Part shown: one piece after another, positions 32,964 through 41,314 of the stretch
Position numbering within the stretch: position 1 is the first letter of the stretch
Layout: each line of letters opens with the position of its first letter
Assembly (NCBI GenBank): GCA_000335715.1
Contig: AMYZ01000001.1
Span: 310,001-374,000, forward strand
Source: a beta proteobacterium L13
GTDB lineage: Bacteria > Pseudomonadota > Gammaproteobacteria > Burkholderiales > Chromobacteriaceae
Reading direction: 5' to 3'
Length of the DNA stretch: 64,000 nucleotides
The notes under the pieces: model-generated
Database searches by the model: none
What the model was told of the DNA's origin: nothing
The model's input: the letters and a program-made list of their open reading frames with translations, nothing else
Program-made: the position numbers and the translations under genes

Positions 32964-34844
32964 TTAGTGCACGCTATCCAGCGTAGGGAAGGCGCTTTCC
33001 ACGCGGTTGCGGCCGTTGTGTTTGGCCTGGTACATGGCGTGGTCGGCTATTTTCAGCAGTTCCGACAGCTGGTTGCTATGGCATTTGCGCTCGGCCACCC
33101 CGGCGGAAAAGGTGATGTGCAGCTGGTGGCTATCGATGTGCAGGGCTTGCGCGGCCAGGCCCTGGCGGATGTTGTCCATCAGGGCGTGGGCTTCGTTCAG
33201 GCCGTAGCCTGGCAGGGTAATGGCAAACTCTTCGCCACCCATGCGGCCAAACTGTGCCGCGACGGGCAGCGCGCCAGCAATGTACTGCGTCATGCGCTGC
33301 AGTACTACATCGCCAGTGGCGTGGCCGTAGCTGTCGTTAATCGCTTTGAAGTGATCGATATCCAGCACCGCCACGCTATAGGGCTGGTTGTCCAGCCGCG
33401 CCAGCTCCAGTGCCTTGGCGGCACCGGACAGAAAATGGCGGCGGTTGGCAATACCGGTCAGGTCGTCACAGGTGGCGCGCTGGTAGAGCTCGTGCTGGGT
33501 GGATTGCAGCTGCGATAGCGCCCGTTCGGTAGCCTGTTTTTCTTCTTCCAGCCGCTGGGCGTGCAGCAGGCGGTCGGTAATGTCGACAAAGCTCAGCACG
33601 TAGGCGCTGCGCTCGCGAAATAGCAGGGCGCGCATGGACAGTACGCTCCACAGCCGTTCGCCGTGGCGTGTATTGAGCTCTACTTCGCGTTCGCTCAGCT
33701 GCTGTTGCTCTTGCAGCAGGGCCAACAGCTGGCGGTATTGATCCGGCGAGGTAAACAGGCTTTCCAGCGTGCGGCGGTAGAGCGCCTGGCGGGTGTAGCC
33801 CAGCAGGCGGCTGGCGGCTTCGTTGGCGGTGATCACGATCTTGTGCTCGGCGTCGATCAGCAGCACGCCTACCTGCACCGTGTCGATCAGCGTTTGCTGG
33901 TCGCGCTGTTCTTCGATGAGCTTGCGCAGGCGGTCGCGCAGGCTGTTATTGGTGAGCGTCAGCAGGTGGGTGGCCTGGTTGACCTCTTCGCTGCGCTGCA
34001 GGATAAACCCCAGCCTGCGGCCAACCCTGAGCAGAATGATCATCAGGGTACCGCTCATCAGTGTGGCGGCCCCGGTCAGGTAGAGGGCAAACAGCACAAA
34101 GGGTTCGGCGTAGCGCTGCGGTGGCAGGTGGACGCCCAGGCGCAAAGGTACGCTGGCCAGCTCGGCCTGGGCCTGGCTGGTATGCAATAGTTTGCTGTCC
34201 AGATAGCTTTCCAGCTTTTGCGGGCCGTTGCCGTGGGTCAGCAGGGCGTTGTTGCTGCTATCGGTCAGCAGGATATGGGGGTCGTCGGCCAGCAGGTCGC
34301 TGTCCAGTAGCTCGCTAAAGCGCACGTAGCCGGTCAGTGCAGCCTGGCAGCCGCCCTGGTCGCATTGCGGTACCACAATCTGCAGGCGCTCCGGCTCGCG
34401 CGGGGTGCTGGCGTCCAGCAGCAATAGTTTGCCATCTATCGGGTATTGCTCCAGCAGCTGGCGCACGCTGTCCTGTGCCGCGGTGTCGAGCGTGAGGAGC
34501 TCGCCGTGTAGCTGTTGCTGCTCCTGCTTGTCTACCCGCCACAGGCGGCCGCTCTCTAGCGGGTACAGTCCGTTGGCCTGGCGCGCCAGCCCGTCGCCTG
34601 GCTGGCGATACAGCAGCAGGTCTTCACGCAAGGCTTGCAGGCGGGTGTCGATACCGCGTACTGCCTGGTTCAGCCAGCTGTGCTGTTCGGTATGAATGCG
34701 CTGGCGGACAAACGTGGCCCGTTCGCTAAGTGTTTCTATCACCACCGACCACAGCAGCAACAAAAACAGCGCCGACAGTATCGGCAGCAGCCGGCTCATG
34801 CGTAGTGCGCTTTGCTCTGCCTGTTGCAGGGTGAGTGGCGTCAT
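32964..34844 (-). CDS. Membrane diguanylate cyclase with periplasmic sensor, PAS and GGEEF
   Basis: 626 residues. A helix at about 15-37, a periplasmic region to about 265, a second helix at about 270-295, a PAS domain (about 335-450; VGVLLIDAEHKIVITANEAA) and a GGDEF domain ending the protein, with the active variant FGRMGGEEFAITLPG. No RxxD inhibitory site is seen five residues upstream. The start at 34844 gives MTPLTLQQAEQ and overlaps the preceding gene by ATGA, so it is co-translated with a 170-residue partner. It should raise c-di-GMP in response to a periplasmic or PAS signal. Confidence 0.9.
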   Translation of the reverse strand: MTPLTLQQAEQSALRMSRLLPILSALFLLLLWSVVIETLSERATFVRQRIHTEQHSWLNQAVRGIDTRLQALREDLLLYRQPGDGLARQANGLYPLESGRLWRVDKQEQQQLHGELLTLDTAAQDSVRQLLEQYPIDGKLLLLDASTPREPERLQIVVPQCDQGGCQAALTGYVRFSELLDSDLLADDPHILLTDSSNNALLTHGNGPQKLESYLDSKLLHTSQAQAELASVPLRLGVHLPPQRYAEPFVLFALYLTGAATLMSGTLMIILLRVGRRLGFILQRSEEVNQATHLLTLTNNSLRDRLRKLIEEQRDQQTLIDTVQVGVLLIDAEHKIVITANEAASRLLGYTRQALYRRTLESLFTSPDQYRQLLALLQEQQQLSEREVELNTRHGERLWSVLSMRALLFRERSAYVLSFVDITDRLLHAQRLEEEKQATERALSQLQSTQHELYQRATCDDLTGIANRRHFLSGAAKALELARLDNQPYSVAVLDIDHFKAINDSYGHATGDVVLQRMTQYIAGALPVAAQFGRMGGEEFAITLPGYGLNEAHALMDNIRQGLAAQALHIDSHQLHITFSAGVAERKCHSNQLSELLKIADHAMYQAKHNGRNRVESAFPTLDSVH

Positions 34845-35353
34845 GCCTTGCGCCCTATGGCCTGACGGTGGCGGCGGAAGACCCAGCGCTCCCAGTCGGC
34901 CTGGGCCTCTGCCAGCTGCGTACCCCAGCTGGCGTGAATGGCGTACCCCTGGCCGGCCGGCTGGCATTGCAAGATAGCCAGCGGCAGCTGCAAGGTAAGC
35001 GCGGAAGGCATGCGTGGCTGCAGCGAGACGATGCCGCTACTGCCTATGTCCAGCGGGGCAGGGTGCAGCCAGCACAGGCTTTCCAGCCCGATACGGCAGT
35101 GGGTAGGCTGGCCTGCCTGCGGGTAGCGCTGCTGCAGCGCCAGCTCCAGCGCCAGATCCAGCTTGGCTTCCAGGCGCTGCAAGGTGCCAGCCTGTTCGCT
35201 ACTGTCTGCCGGGCTGGCCAGGATGGACAGCGCCAGCCGCGTGCCAAGTAGTTCCTGGGCCATGGCTTGGGCATCGGCCTGTGGCTGGTAGGCTAGTGGC
35301 AGCTCGGCATCAAAGCTGACCGTATCCAGTGGTAGCAGCAAGGGTGTGGACAT
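34841..35353 (-). CDS. Conserved 170-residue protein, possible degenerate PilZ-type partner
   Basis: 170 soluble residues without a signal peptide. A segment LDIGSSGIVSLQP resembles the D/N-x-S-x-x-G strand of PilZ c-di-GMP receptors, but the upstream RxxxR motif is not clear, so the assignment is tentative. It overlaps the diguanylate cyclase start by four bases (ATGA) and lies three bases after serB. Close coupling to a cyclase suggests it is a receptor or regulator for that enzyme. It could instead be an unrelated family. Confidence 0.5.
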   Translation of the reverse strand: MSTPLLLPLDTVSFDAELPLAYQPQADAQAMAQELLGTRLALSILASPADSSEQAGTLQRLEAKLDLALELALQQRYPQAGQPTHCRIGLESLCWLHPAPLDIGSSGIVSLQPRMPSALTLQLPLAILQCQPAGQGYAIHASWGTQLAEAQADWERWVFRRHRQAIGRKA

Positions 35354-35356
35354 GGT

Positions 35357-36202
35357 TTACAGGAACAGTTTGCGGATGCCGTCCAGCCCGCAGACGTTCA
35401 GGCTGTATTGTGCCTGGGCTTTCACCACCGGCTTGGCGTGGGTGGCCACGCCCACGCCGGCTTCGGCCAGCATCAACAGGTCGTTGGCGCCATCGCCCAT
35501 GGCGATGACTTGTTCTGGTGCCAGGCCCAGCTCGCTGCGTTTTTCGATCAGCAGGTGGCGCTTGGCTTCGGCGTCCACAATCTCGCCCACCACGCGGCCG
35601 GTAAGCTTGCCGTCGATGATCTCCAGCTGGTTGGCGTAGGTGTAGTCCAGCCCCAGCTCGGCTTTCAGGCGTTCGGTAAAGTAGGTAAAGCCACCGGATA
35701 CCAGCATGAATTTCACGCCGTGCTCGCGGCAGGCCGCCAGCAGCTCGCGCGCACCGGCCATCAGCTGCAGCCGCTCTTCGTATACGCGGGCCAGCGCGCT
35801 TTCCGGCAGCCCGGCCAGCAGCGCCACGCGTTCGCGCAGCGATTGCGAAAAATCCAGCTCGCCGCGCATGGAGCGGGCGGTAATGGCGGCTACCTGCGGC
35901 TTCAGGCCCTGCATGTCGGCGATTTCGTCGATGCACTCGATGGTGATCAGCGTGGAATCCATATCGGACACGATCAGCCCGAAATCGGCAAAGCGGCGGC
36001 CGCTGTCTACGTAGTTGGCGTCCACGCCCAGGCGGTTGGCGCGCTCCAGCACCAGCTCGCGGCGCTCGGGGTTGGCCGCAGCCAGGCGGGCGATGCCATC
36101 GACAGGTGTCACCGGCTCGCTAGCGGCCAGAATAGCCAGCTCGGTGACGCGGGCAGAATCGAGATGCGGGGCTTGCAGAACCAGGGTAGGGCTGACGCTC
36201 AT
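35357..36202 (-). CDS. serB: Phosphoserine phosphatase
   Basis: 281 residues. An N-terminal ACT-like part (about 1-75) is followed by the HAD catalytic domain: motif I VSDMDSTLITIECIDEIAD, a Ser in MLVSGGFTYF (motif II), Lys in VVKAQ-adjacent region and motif IV AMGDGANDLLML. It performs the last step of serine synthesis. The start at 36202 fits the family. The following genes in this direction (170-residue protein, then diguanylate cyclase) lie within three bases, an unusual operon of a housekeeping enzyme with c-di-GMP genes. Confidence 0.95.
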   Translation of the reverse strand: MSVSPTLVLQAPHLDSARVTELAILAASEPVTPVDGIARLAAANPERRELVLERANRLGVDANYVDSGRRFADFGLIVSDMDSTLITIECIDEIADMQGLKPQVAAITARSMRGELDFSQSLRERVALLAGLPESALARVYEERLQLMAGARELLAACREHGVKFMLVSGGFTYFTERLKAELGLDYTYANQLEIIDGKLTGRVVGEIVDAEAKRHLLIEKRSELGLAPEQVIAMGDGANDLLMLAEAGVGVATHAKPVVKAQAQYSLNVCGLDGIRKLFL

Positions 36203-36251
36203 GATATCGGTGGCGGGGTGATGGATGACTGCCCGCGATTATGCCATGCCC

Positions 36252-36704
36252 TCAGCCAAACCGGCGTTTGATCAGCCCATCCAGCGCCAGCTTGCCGGGG
36301 CCGCTAGCCAGCAATAGCAGCAACATCAGCCCCCATTGCAGGTGAAACTCCAGCGTGCTGCCTTCCAGCGCGTGCCAGTAGCTGACTACTGCCATGATAT
36401 TGAGCACAAACAGCCCCAGCGCGGCAAAGCGCCCGGCCAGGCCCAGCACTAGCAAGGGCGGCAGCAGCAGCTCGCCAGCCGTGCCCAGCGCCGCCGCCAC
36501 CGCAGGCGACAGTAGCGGTACGTGGTATTCCTCGGTAAACAAAAAGACCGTGGTGTCCCAATCCTGAATTTTGGTAAGCCCGGACAAGAAAAACACCCGT
36601 GCCAGGTACAGGCGCATGGCCAGCAGGGCGACGGGTTGCAGCCAGCCATCCAGCGCGGCGGTGACGGGCTGGCTGCGGCGCAGCAGGGTAGCAATGGCGT
36701 TCAT
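36252..36704 (-). CDS. DoxX-family membrane protein, last gene of the bufferin operon
   Basis: 150 residues with four hydrophobic helices. The RLYLARVFFLSGLTKIQDWD opening is typical of DoxX proteins (DoxD-like quinone-linked or redox membrane proteins). The start overlaps the stop of the upstream DUF2063 gene by ATGA. DoxX genes commonly close bufferin (DUF2282-MNIO-DUF2063) operons, so a role in metal homeostasis or in redox support of peptide maturation is inferred from context. Confidence 0.85.
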   Translation of the reverse strand: MNAIATLLRRSQPVTAALDGWLQPVALLAMRLYLARVFFLSGLTKIQDWDTTVFLFTEEYHVPLLSPAVAAALGTAGELLLPPLLVLGLAGRFAALGLFVLNIMAVVSYWHALEGSTLEFHLQWGLMLLLLLASGPGKLALDGLIKRRFG

Positions 36705-37450
36705 GATGGCTCCTTGATGGCAGACAGTACGCCGTGCTGCAGTACCAGCAGCAGCGCGGCTTGCAGGTCAAACTCGTTATATGCGGCCAACCCTGCCGCA
36801 CTGGCATCGTCCAGCGTGGCACCGTGCAGCAGCGCCTGGCAGAAGGCCGCCTGGCCGGGCGCCAGCTGGTGCAGCTGCATCAGGCCGTCGCTGTCGCGCC
36901 ACAGCAGCAGCGGCTGCGCCGTGGCCATGTCTACCGCACAGCCGGCGGTAGCCGGCTGGTGATGAGCGTGGATGTCGGCCAGCGGCCAGCGGCTGTCCAG
37001 CACGGCACAGGCCGGATGGCAGCAAAAGCGCAGCTCGCCCCAGTGCTGCTGCGGGATGGCCGCCAGGGTGGCTATGGCCAGCGGTGTGGCGTCCGGCGCG
37101 TAGTAGCCGCGGTGTAGTGCCCACTCCAGCCGCGCCACGTCGGGCAGGTAAGCGATGTGGGCTGTGTGTTCGAAGGCGGCGACAAAGTCGGCAAAGCTGC
37201 CGCCGTAGCGGTGCAGGTTACCGCTGGCCGACGGTGTGGCCTTCACGTATTCGCGGCTCAGTGCCTCGAAAAACTCCTCGCCCAGTAACTGGTGGCAAAT
37301 CGGGTACACCAGCGCCAGCATTTCCATCAGGCCGACGCGGTAGTTGTTGCGGTACACCGCCAGCGCGCCAGCGGGAAAGCGCGGGTCAGGCTGCCACTGC
37401 GGCGTGGTAATGGCGTCCAGCAGCGCGTGTTGCCAGGTGGTTTCGTTCAT
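36701..37450 (-). CDS. bufC: DUF2063 protein, MNIO partner (BufC-like)
   Basis: 249 residues. The N-terminal domain (about 1-95) has the DUF2063 signature: ALAVYRNNYRVGLMEML, YPICHQLLGEEFF and a later RYGGSFADFV. The name DNA-binding domain used for this Pfam family is misleading; in bufferin clusters the protein presents the precursor peptide to the MNIO enzyme. It overlaps both neighbours by four bases (ATGA at 37447-37450 and 36701-36704), so the three proteins are stoichiometrically coupled. Confidence 0.85.
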   Translation of the reverse strand: MNETTWQHALLDAITTPQWQPDPRFPAGALAVYRNNYRVGLMEMLALVYPICHQLLGEEFFEALSREYVKATPSASGNLHRYGGSFADFVAAFEHTAHIAYLPDVARLEWALHRGYYAPDATPLAIATLAAIPQQHWGELRFCCHPACAVLDSRWPLADIHAHHQPATAGCAVDMATAQPLLLWRDSDGLMQLHQLAPGQAAFCQALLHGATLDDASAAGLAAYNEFDLQAALLLVLQHGVLSAIKEPS

Positions 37451-38295
37451 GGCGCGGCCTCCGTGTACTGGTCGAGTATGGCCTGCGCGGTAGCGGCTTC
37501 GGCCAGCAGCGTGTCCAGCGGCGGGATATCGATGTCCCATTCGATCAGGGTTGGCCGCGCCCCGAAGCGGGCGATCACCTGCCGGTACAGCTGCCACACT
37601 GCCGGGTACACCGGGCGGCTGTGGGTATCTACCAGCAGCGTGCTGCCGTCGTCAAAGCTGCGCTCGGTGTAGCCTGCCAGGTGGATTTCGCCAATCGCGT
37701 GCGGCGGCAGCGCAGCCAGGAAGGCGTCTACATCGGTGCCCAGGTTTTGCTGGTTCACGTACAGGTTGTTTACGTCCAGCAGCAGGCCGCAGCCGGTGCG
37801 CGTTACCAGCTCGGCCAGGAATTCGCCCTCGTGCATGTCGTTGCCGGGGTAGGCCAGGTAGCTGGACAGGTTTTCTATCAGCAGCGGGCGGCCCAGGGCG
37901 TCTTGTGCCTCGGCTACGTTGGCCGCCACCAGGTCCAGCATGGCGCGGGTGTAGGGGATGGGCAGCAGGTCGTTGGCAAAACGCTGGCTGGCGTCGTGGT
38001 TGAACGACAGGTGCTCGGATACCGCCACGGCCGGTACCGCGTCCAGCAAGCGGCGCAGCGAGGCCAGGTGCGTGGCGTCCGGGCGGGCGGCCGCACCCAG
38101 GCCCAGGCCGACGCCGTGCAGCGACAGCGGGTAGCGTGCGGCCAACTGTTGCAGCATGGCCAGTGGCTGGCCGCCGTCAAAGAAGTTTTCGCTGTGCAGC
38201 TCTATCCAGCCCAGTGGCGGCTGCTGTGCCAGTACCTGGCTGTAATGGGGGTGGCGCAGGCCGATACCGGCGCAAACGGGAAGGGGGGCAGTCAT
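37447..38295 (-). CDS. bufB: MNIO-family (DUF692) multinuclear iron oxidative enzyme, BufB-like
   Basis: 282 residues in a TIM-barrel-like fold. Metal-ligand residues are visible in SLHGVGLGLG, SEHLSFN, LLIENLSSYL, DVNNLYVN and EIHLAGY, the His/Asp/Glu positions of DUF692/MbnB relatives. Enzymes of this class use two or three iron ions and O2 to convert cysteines of precursor peptides into thiooxazole or related heterocycles. The adjacent DUF2282 peptide with four cysteines is the evident substrate. The start is 38295; it is preceded by an intergenic hairpin. Confidence 0.9.
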   Translation of the reverse strand: MTAPLPVCAGIGLRHPHYSQVLAQQPPLGWIELHSENFFDGGQPLAMLQQLAARYPLSLHGVGLGLGAAARPDATHLASLRRLLDAVPAVAVSEHLSFNHDASQRFANDLLPIPYTRAMLDLVAANVAEAQDALGRPLLIENLSSYLAYPGNDMHEGEFLAELVTRTGCGLLLDVNNLYVNQQNLGTDVDAFLAALPPHAIGEIHLAGYTERSFDDGSTLLVDTHSRPVYPAVWQLYRQVIARFGARPTLIEWDIDIPPLDTLLAEAATAQAILDQYTEAAP

Positions 38296-38321
38296 GGCGG
38301 GGTACCCGGTAAGAAACGGAA

Positions 38322-38339
38322 ACGGGGCCGCAGCCCCGT
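38322..38339 (-). terminator. Attenuator-like hairpin between bufA1 and bufB
   Basis: A 7-bp stem ACGGGGC/GCCCCGT with a 4-base loop sits 22 bases after the bufA1 stop and 26 bases before the bufB start. On the minus strand it is followed by TTTCCGTTTC, a leaky T-run. It probably lowers transcription into the enzyme genes relative to the precursor peptide. Confidence 0.6.
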
Positions 38340-38361
38340 CAAGCAGACAATCCCTGCGTGC

Positions 38362-38619
38362 TTACTTCTTCATCGGTTCCAGCGTGCCGTTCATTTTGGT
38401 GCAGCTGCCTTTGGCCACGTATTTCCACTCGGTACCGTCTTTGTCCATTTTGGACTGGCCGGCGCAGCTGTGGCCATTGGCTGCACAGTCGTTCTTGCCG
38501 GCCATGGCGATGCCGTAGCATTTTTCCTTGTCGGCAGCAGCGGCCGGGGCGCTCACGGCAGCCATGGCGATAGCAGCGGACAGTGCAGAAACCAGCAGGG
38601 TTTTGGACGTAGCGGACAT
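38362..38619 (-). CDS. bufA1: Bufferin-type precursor peptide (DUF2282, BufA1-like)
   Basis: 85 residues. A signal peptide (about 1-28, ending AAAA) precedes a short mature part with four Cys in the DUF2282 pattern: [23 protein letters not shown] and KGSCTKMNG. In the studied bufferins these cysteines are modified by an MNIO enzyme and the exported peptide binds copper and protects the cell. The start at 38619 has AGGAG eight bases upstream. The operon order (peptide, MNIO, DUF2063, DoxX) is the canonical one. Metal specificity here is inferred. Confidence 0.9.
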   Translation of the reverse strand: MSATSKTLLVSALSAAIAMAAVSAPAAAADKEKCYGIAMAGKNDCAANGHSCAGQSKMDKDGTEWKYVAKGSCTKMNGTLEPMKK

Positions 38620-38648
38620 GGTGATTCTCCTGTGTAAAAAGTGGGTTT

Positions 38649-38672
38649 GTAACGCGTGTTGTATCGCGTTAC
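38649..38672. promoter_or_regulatory. Palindrome GTAACGCG-N8-CGCGTTAC upstream of the bufferin operon
   Basis: Perfect 8-bp arms, 30 bases before the bufA1 ATG, in the place expected for promoter or operator. The GTAAC element resembles the -35 of promoters read by ECF sigma factors that control DUF2282 operons, but its palindromic form suggests a dimeric repressor. No regulator gene is adjacent. Confidence 0.55.
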
Positions 38673-38775
38673 CAGCTTTAGTCGGCCCACATTGCAGTTC
38701 ATTACACACTGCGGCAAAAAAAATTTCGAGTGTCTTTTTGTGTGGCTTGTGTAACGCCAAGGATGGGCAAAACAA

Positions 38776-38802
38776 AACCCTGTCTGTGTAGCAGACAGGG
38801 TT
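38776..38802 (-). terminator. Terminator of the queCDE operon
   Basis: An 11-bp perfect stem AACCCTGTCTG/CAGACAGGGTT with a 5-base loop; on the minus strand it is followed by TTTTGTTTTG. A copy of the dispersed word (38813-38824) lies between it and the queE stop. Confidence 0.85.
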
Positions 38803-38841
38803 GGTGTTAGGCAAGGTTGGCCGCCATGGCCAGACACGGGT

Positions 38842-39483
38842 TTAGCGGATGTTCACTACCTTGTGCGTCTGCACCGACAGCCGCCAGGCCGGGTGGGCCA
38901 TGCACCAGGCAATGGCTTCTTGCGTGTTCTGGCGCTGCAGCGGGCTGTCCATCGGCTGCAGGTACAGGTGGTCAAACTGCAGGTCGGCCGGTAGCTCGCC
39001 CGGCAGCAGCGTGGGCTGCGGGTAGACCAGCTTCAGCTCGTGGCCGCTACGCTGTACCCAGTCGGCCCCGGCTTTGGGGCTGACGCAGATCCAGTCTATG
39101 CCGCGCGGGGCGGGCAGGCTGCCGTTGGTTTCAACGGCGACTTCGAAGCCCAGCGCGTGCAGCGCGTCGATCAGCGGCTCGTCCAGCTGCAGCAGCGGCT
39201 CGCCGCCGGTAAACACTACATAAGGTTGGCCGCCGGTGGCGCCCGTGGGCCAGGTGGCGGCAATGCGCGCGGCCAGCTCGGCGGCGGTAGCAAACTTGCC
39301 GCCGTCGGGGCCGGTGCCGACAAAGTCGGTATCGCAGAACTGGCAGATGGCTTTGCTGCGGTCTTCTTCGCGCCCGCTCCACAGGTTACAGCCGCTAAAG
39401 CGGCAGAACACGGCGGCGCGGCCAGCCTGGCGGCCTTCGCCCTGCAGGGTGTAGAAAATTTCTTTTACGGTGTAGTTCGCCAT
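38842..39483 (-). CDS. queE: 7-carboxy-7-deazaguanine synthase
   Basis: 213 residues, a radical-SAM enzyme of queuosine/preQ0 synthesis acting on 6-carboxytetrahydropterin. The cluster cysteines are in FCRFSGCNLW and, after an insertion, AICQFCDTDF, the CxxxC...CxxC spacing of the long-loop proteobacterial QueE variant. The PYVVFTGGEPLLQ motif follows. The start at 39483 (MANYTVKEIFYTLQGEG) matches family starts; the frame extends upstream without homology. It lies 10 bases after queD in the order queC-queD-queE. Confidence 0.92.
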   Translation of the reverse strand: MANYTVKEIFYTLQGEGRQAGRAAVFCRFSGCNLWSGREEDRSKAICQFCDTDFVGTGPDGGKFATAAELAARIAATWPTGATGGQPYVVFTGGEPLLQLDEPLIDALHALGFEVAVETNGSLPAPRGIDWICVSPKAGADWVQRSGHELKLVYPQPTLLPGELPADLQFDHLYLQPMDSPLQRQNTQEAIAWCMAHPAWRLSVQTHKVVNIR

Positions 39484-39493
39484 GCTTGCCCCT

Positions 39494-40504
39494 TTACAGC
39501 AACGGCCATTGCATGTCGCCACGGAAGGTCAGCGACACGCCTTGTTCCGGGGTTTCCATCAGGTCGATGCGTGACAGTTCCGGCACCAGCGGTTTGAGTT
39601 CGCCGTGCACCCACTCGGCCACACTGCCGGCGTCGGCTGCGCGGATGCCGCTGAGCTTGTCCAGCGGGTTGTGGTCCAGCTGGCGGTAGATGGGCTTGAA
39701 GCGGTCTTTCACGTCGCCGAAGTCCAGCACCCAGCCCATCACGCGGTCCACACTGCCTTGCAGCATCAGGCGGATCAGGTAGCTGTGGCCGGTATAGTTG
39801 CCGGCGGCGTCGAACGGCACCGCGCTTTCGAAGTGCTGTTCTTTCCAGATGCGGTAGGTGTGGCCGTCAAACTGGCTGCCGGCGGTGTGCGTTTCGCGCA
39901 CTTCCACCCAGGCCAGGCCGGCCAGACGCGGTTGCAGCTGCTGGTACAACCACGCTGCCATCACCTCGCTGGTAGGGTTTTCCAGGCCGGGGATGTCGTT
40001 CAGGTAGCGGTGGTTCAGCTGCGCAAACAGCGGCGGCCAGGCTTGCAGCAGGATGTCGTTCAGCGAGGCATGGCGCGCGTCAGCCACGATGCGCACGCCA
40101 AAGCCATGGCCGTGCAGGCGGCCGCATTTGTGGCCGGGCGGTACGTGTGGCAGCTGGTGCGCGGCTTCGAAACGGGTATCGAAATACACGTACTCGCGGC
40201 CATCTTCACCCAGCAGCACGCCACGGTCCGGCGCGCTGGCCAGGTGCAGGCTGCCGGGTTGGCCGCAGGCGGCCAGCAGGTGGCGCGCCAGAGCCAGGTC
40301 GCTGGCGTCGGCCAGGTGCTGGCTGATATTGCCGTAGTGGAACGGGGCTACCGCCTGTTGCAGCGCGCCTTGCAGCATGGGCAGGGTGTCCGGCAGCGCC
40401 GCGGTGCGCAGCTGCACGCGAAAGCTGTGGCCGTGCTCGCCGATGCCCGGCAGCGTGCGCGCGGCTTCAAAACCGGCGCCTAGCAGATGGTGGCGGGCGT
40501 TCAT
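39494..40504 (-). CDS. queD: 6-carboxytetrahydropterin synthase, three tandem QueD-like modules
   Basis: 336 residues, almost three times the usual 120. Module 1 (about 1-105) is a degenerate PTPS-like unit with [11 protein letters not shown] and EHGHSF. Module 2 (about 106-215) has [12 protein letters not shown], the catalytic Cys and zinc His pair in CGRLHGHGF, and [17 protein letters not shown]. Module 3 (about 216-336) has HFESAVPF, a GHSY zinc site without Cys, LDFGDVK and LDHNPLD. Catalytic residues are thus spread over modules, suggesting an intramolecular pseudo-oligomer. It converts dihydroneopterin triphosphate to carboxytetrahydropterin. It overlaps queC by ATGA at 40501-40504. Confidence 0.85.
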   Translation of the reverse strand: MNARHHLLGAGFEAARTLPGIGEHGHSFRVQLRTAALPDTLPMLQGALQQAVAPFHYGNISQHLADASDLALARHLLAACGQPGSLHLASAPDRGVLLGEDGREYVYFDTRFEAAHQLPHVPPGHKCGRLHGHGFGVRIVADARHASLNDILLQAWPPLFAQLNHRYLNDIPGLENPTSEVMAAWLYQQLQPRLAGLAWVEVRETHTAGSQFDGHTYRIWKEQHFESAVPFDAAGNYTGHSYLIRLMLQGSVDRVMGWVLDFGDVKDRFKPIYRQLDHNPLDKLSGIRAADAGSVAEWVHGELKPLVPELSRIDLMETPEQGVSLTFRGDMQWPLL

Positions 40505-41196
40505 GCGGCACCTCCGGTACGTTCTACCAGCGGGTCGGCCACGCCGGCTTCGGCAAAGCCCTTGGCGCGCAGCTCGCACGAGGCGCAGCGGCCGCAGGGT
40601 GGCACTTCGCCGTTGTAGCAGGTGTGGCTCCAGGCCATGGCGTCCATGGCGCCCACGTCCTGCGCCAGGCGCACGGTGTCGGCCTTGCTCATGAACATCA
40701 GCGGCGCGTGCAGGGTAACGCGGCTATCCATGCCCAGGCGCAGCGCCAGCTCCAGCGCTTTCAGGGTGTTTTCGCGGCAGTCCGGGTAGCCGGAATAATC
40801 GGTTTGCGCCACGCCGGTGACCACGTGTTCGATGCCGCGGGTGTAGGCCAGCGCGGCAGCAAAGCTGAGGAACACCAGGTTGCGGCCGGGCACGAAGGTA
40901 TTGGGCAGCGCGGTGTCGGCGTCGTCGCGGGCGCCTTCTTCCGGCGCGATGCTATCGTCGGTGAGCGCATTGCCGCCGATGGCGGCGAAGGTGTCGATCG
41001 GCAGCACGGTCTGGCGCACGCCGGCCAGCTGGGCGATCTTGCGCGCGCAGTCCAGCTCCACGCGGTGGCGCTGGCCGTAGTCAAAGGTAACGGCTTCTAC
41101 GTTGGCCGCGCCGAATTCGCGCAGCGCCCAGTACAGGCAGGTAGTGGAGTCCTGGCCGCCAGAAAGAACGACAAGGGCTTTGGGTGTCTTGTTCAT
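40501..41196 (-). CDS. queC: 7-cyano-7-deazaguanine synthase
   Basis: 231 residues. The PP-loop is [16 protein letters not shown], and the C-terminal zinc site is [18 protein letters not shown]. QueC makes preQ0 from carboxydeazaguanine using ATP and ammonia, feeding queuosine in tRNA or 7-deazaguanine DNA modifications. It is first in the queC-queD-queE operon, whose stop overlaps the queD start by four bases. A TATAAT at 41275-41280 (minus) lies 79 bases upstream as probable -10. No preQ1 riboswitch-like structure was recognised in the leader. Confidence 0.95.
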   Translation of the reverse strand: MNKTPKALVVLSGGQDSTTCLYWALREFGAANVEAVTFDYGQRHRVELDCARKIAQLAGVRQTVLPIDTFAAIGGNALTDDSIAPEEGARDDADTALPNTFVPGRNLVFLSFAAALAYTRGIEHVVTGVAQTDYSGYPDCRENTLKALELALRLGMDSRVTLHAPLMFMSKADTVRLAQDVGAMDAMAWSHTCYNGEVPPCGRCASCELRAKGFAEAGVADPLVERTGGAA

Positions 41197-41274
41197 GGTT
41201 CCGTCGAAATACAGTCGAGGTTATTCAGCATAGACGCACACGGGATCGGTCTCACCCGGCGCGAAAAACCGGCC

Positions 41275-41280
41275 ATTATA
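41275..41280 (-). promoter_or_regulatory. Probable -10 element (TATAAT) of the queC operon
   Basis: A perfect consensus hexamer on the minus strand, 79 bases before the queC ATG. No convincing -35 at 16-18 bases was found, so support is partial. Confidence 0.5.
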
Positions 41281-41290
41281 CCCTAGCCAG

Positions 41291-41314
41291 TGCCTGACGT
41301 GGCGCTGTCAGGCA
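41291..41314 (-). terminator. Hairpin at the 3' end of the lipid kinase gene
   Basis: Perfect 8-bp arms TGCCTGAC/GTCAGGCA around an 8-base loop, overlapping the kinase stop codon at 41308. There is no T-run on the minus strand, so strength is uncertain; it separates the kinase from the queC promoter. Confidence 0.5.

Noticed and set aside
36701-37450. DUF2063 gene as a DNA-binding transcription factor
   Set aside because: The Pfam label is historical; context with DUF692 and DUF2282 points to a maturation partner.
41197-41290. Possible preQ1 riboswitch before queC
   Set aside because: No preQ1-type stem, loop and A-rich tail could be recognised; only a -10 hexamer is supported.
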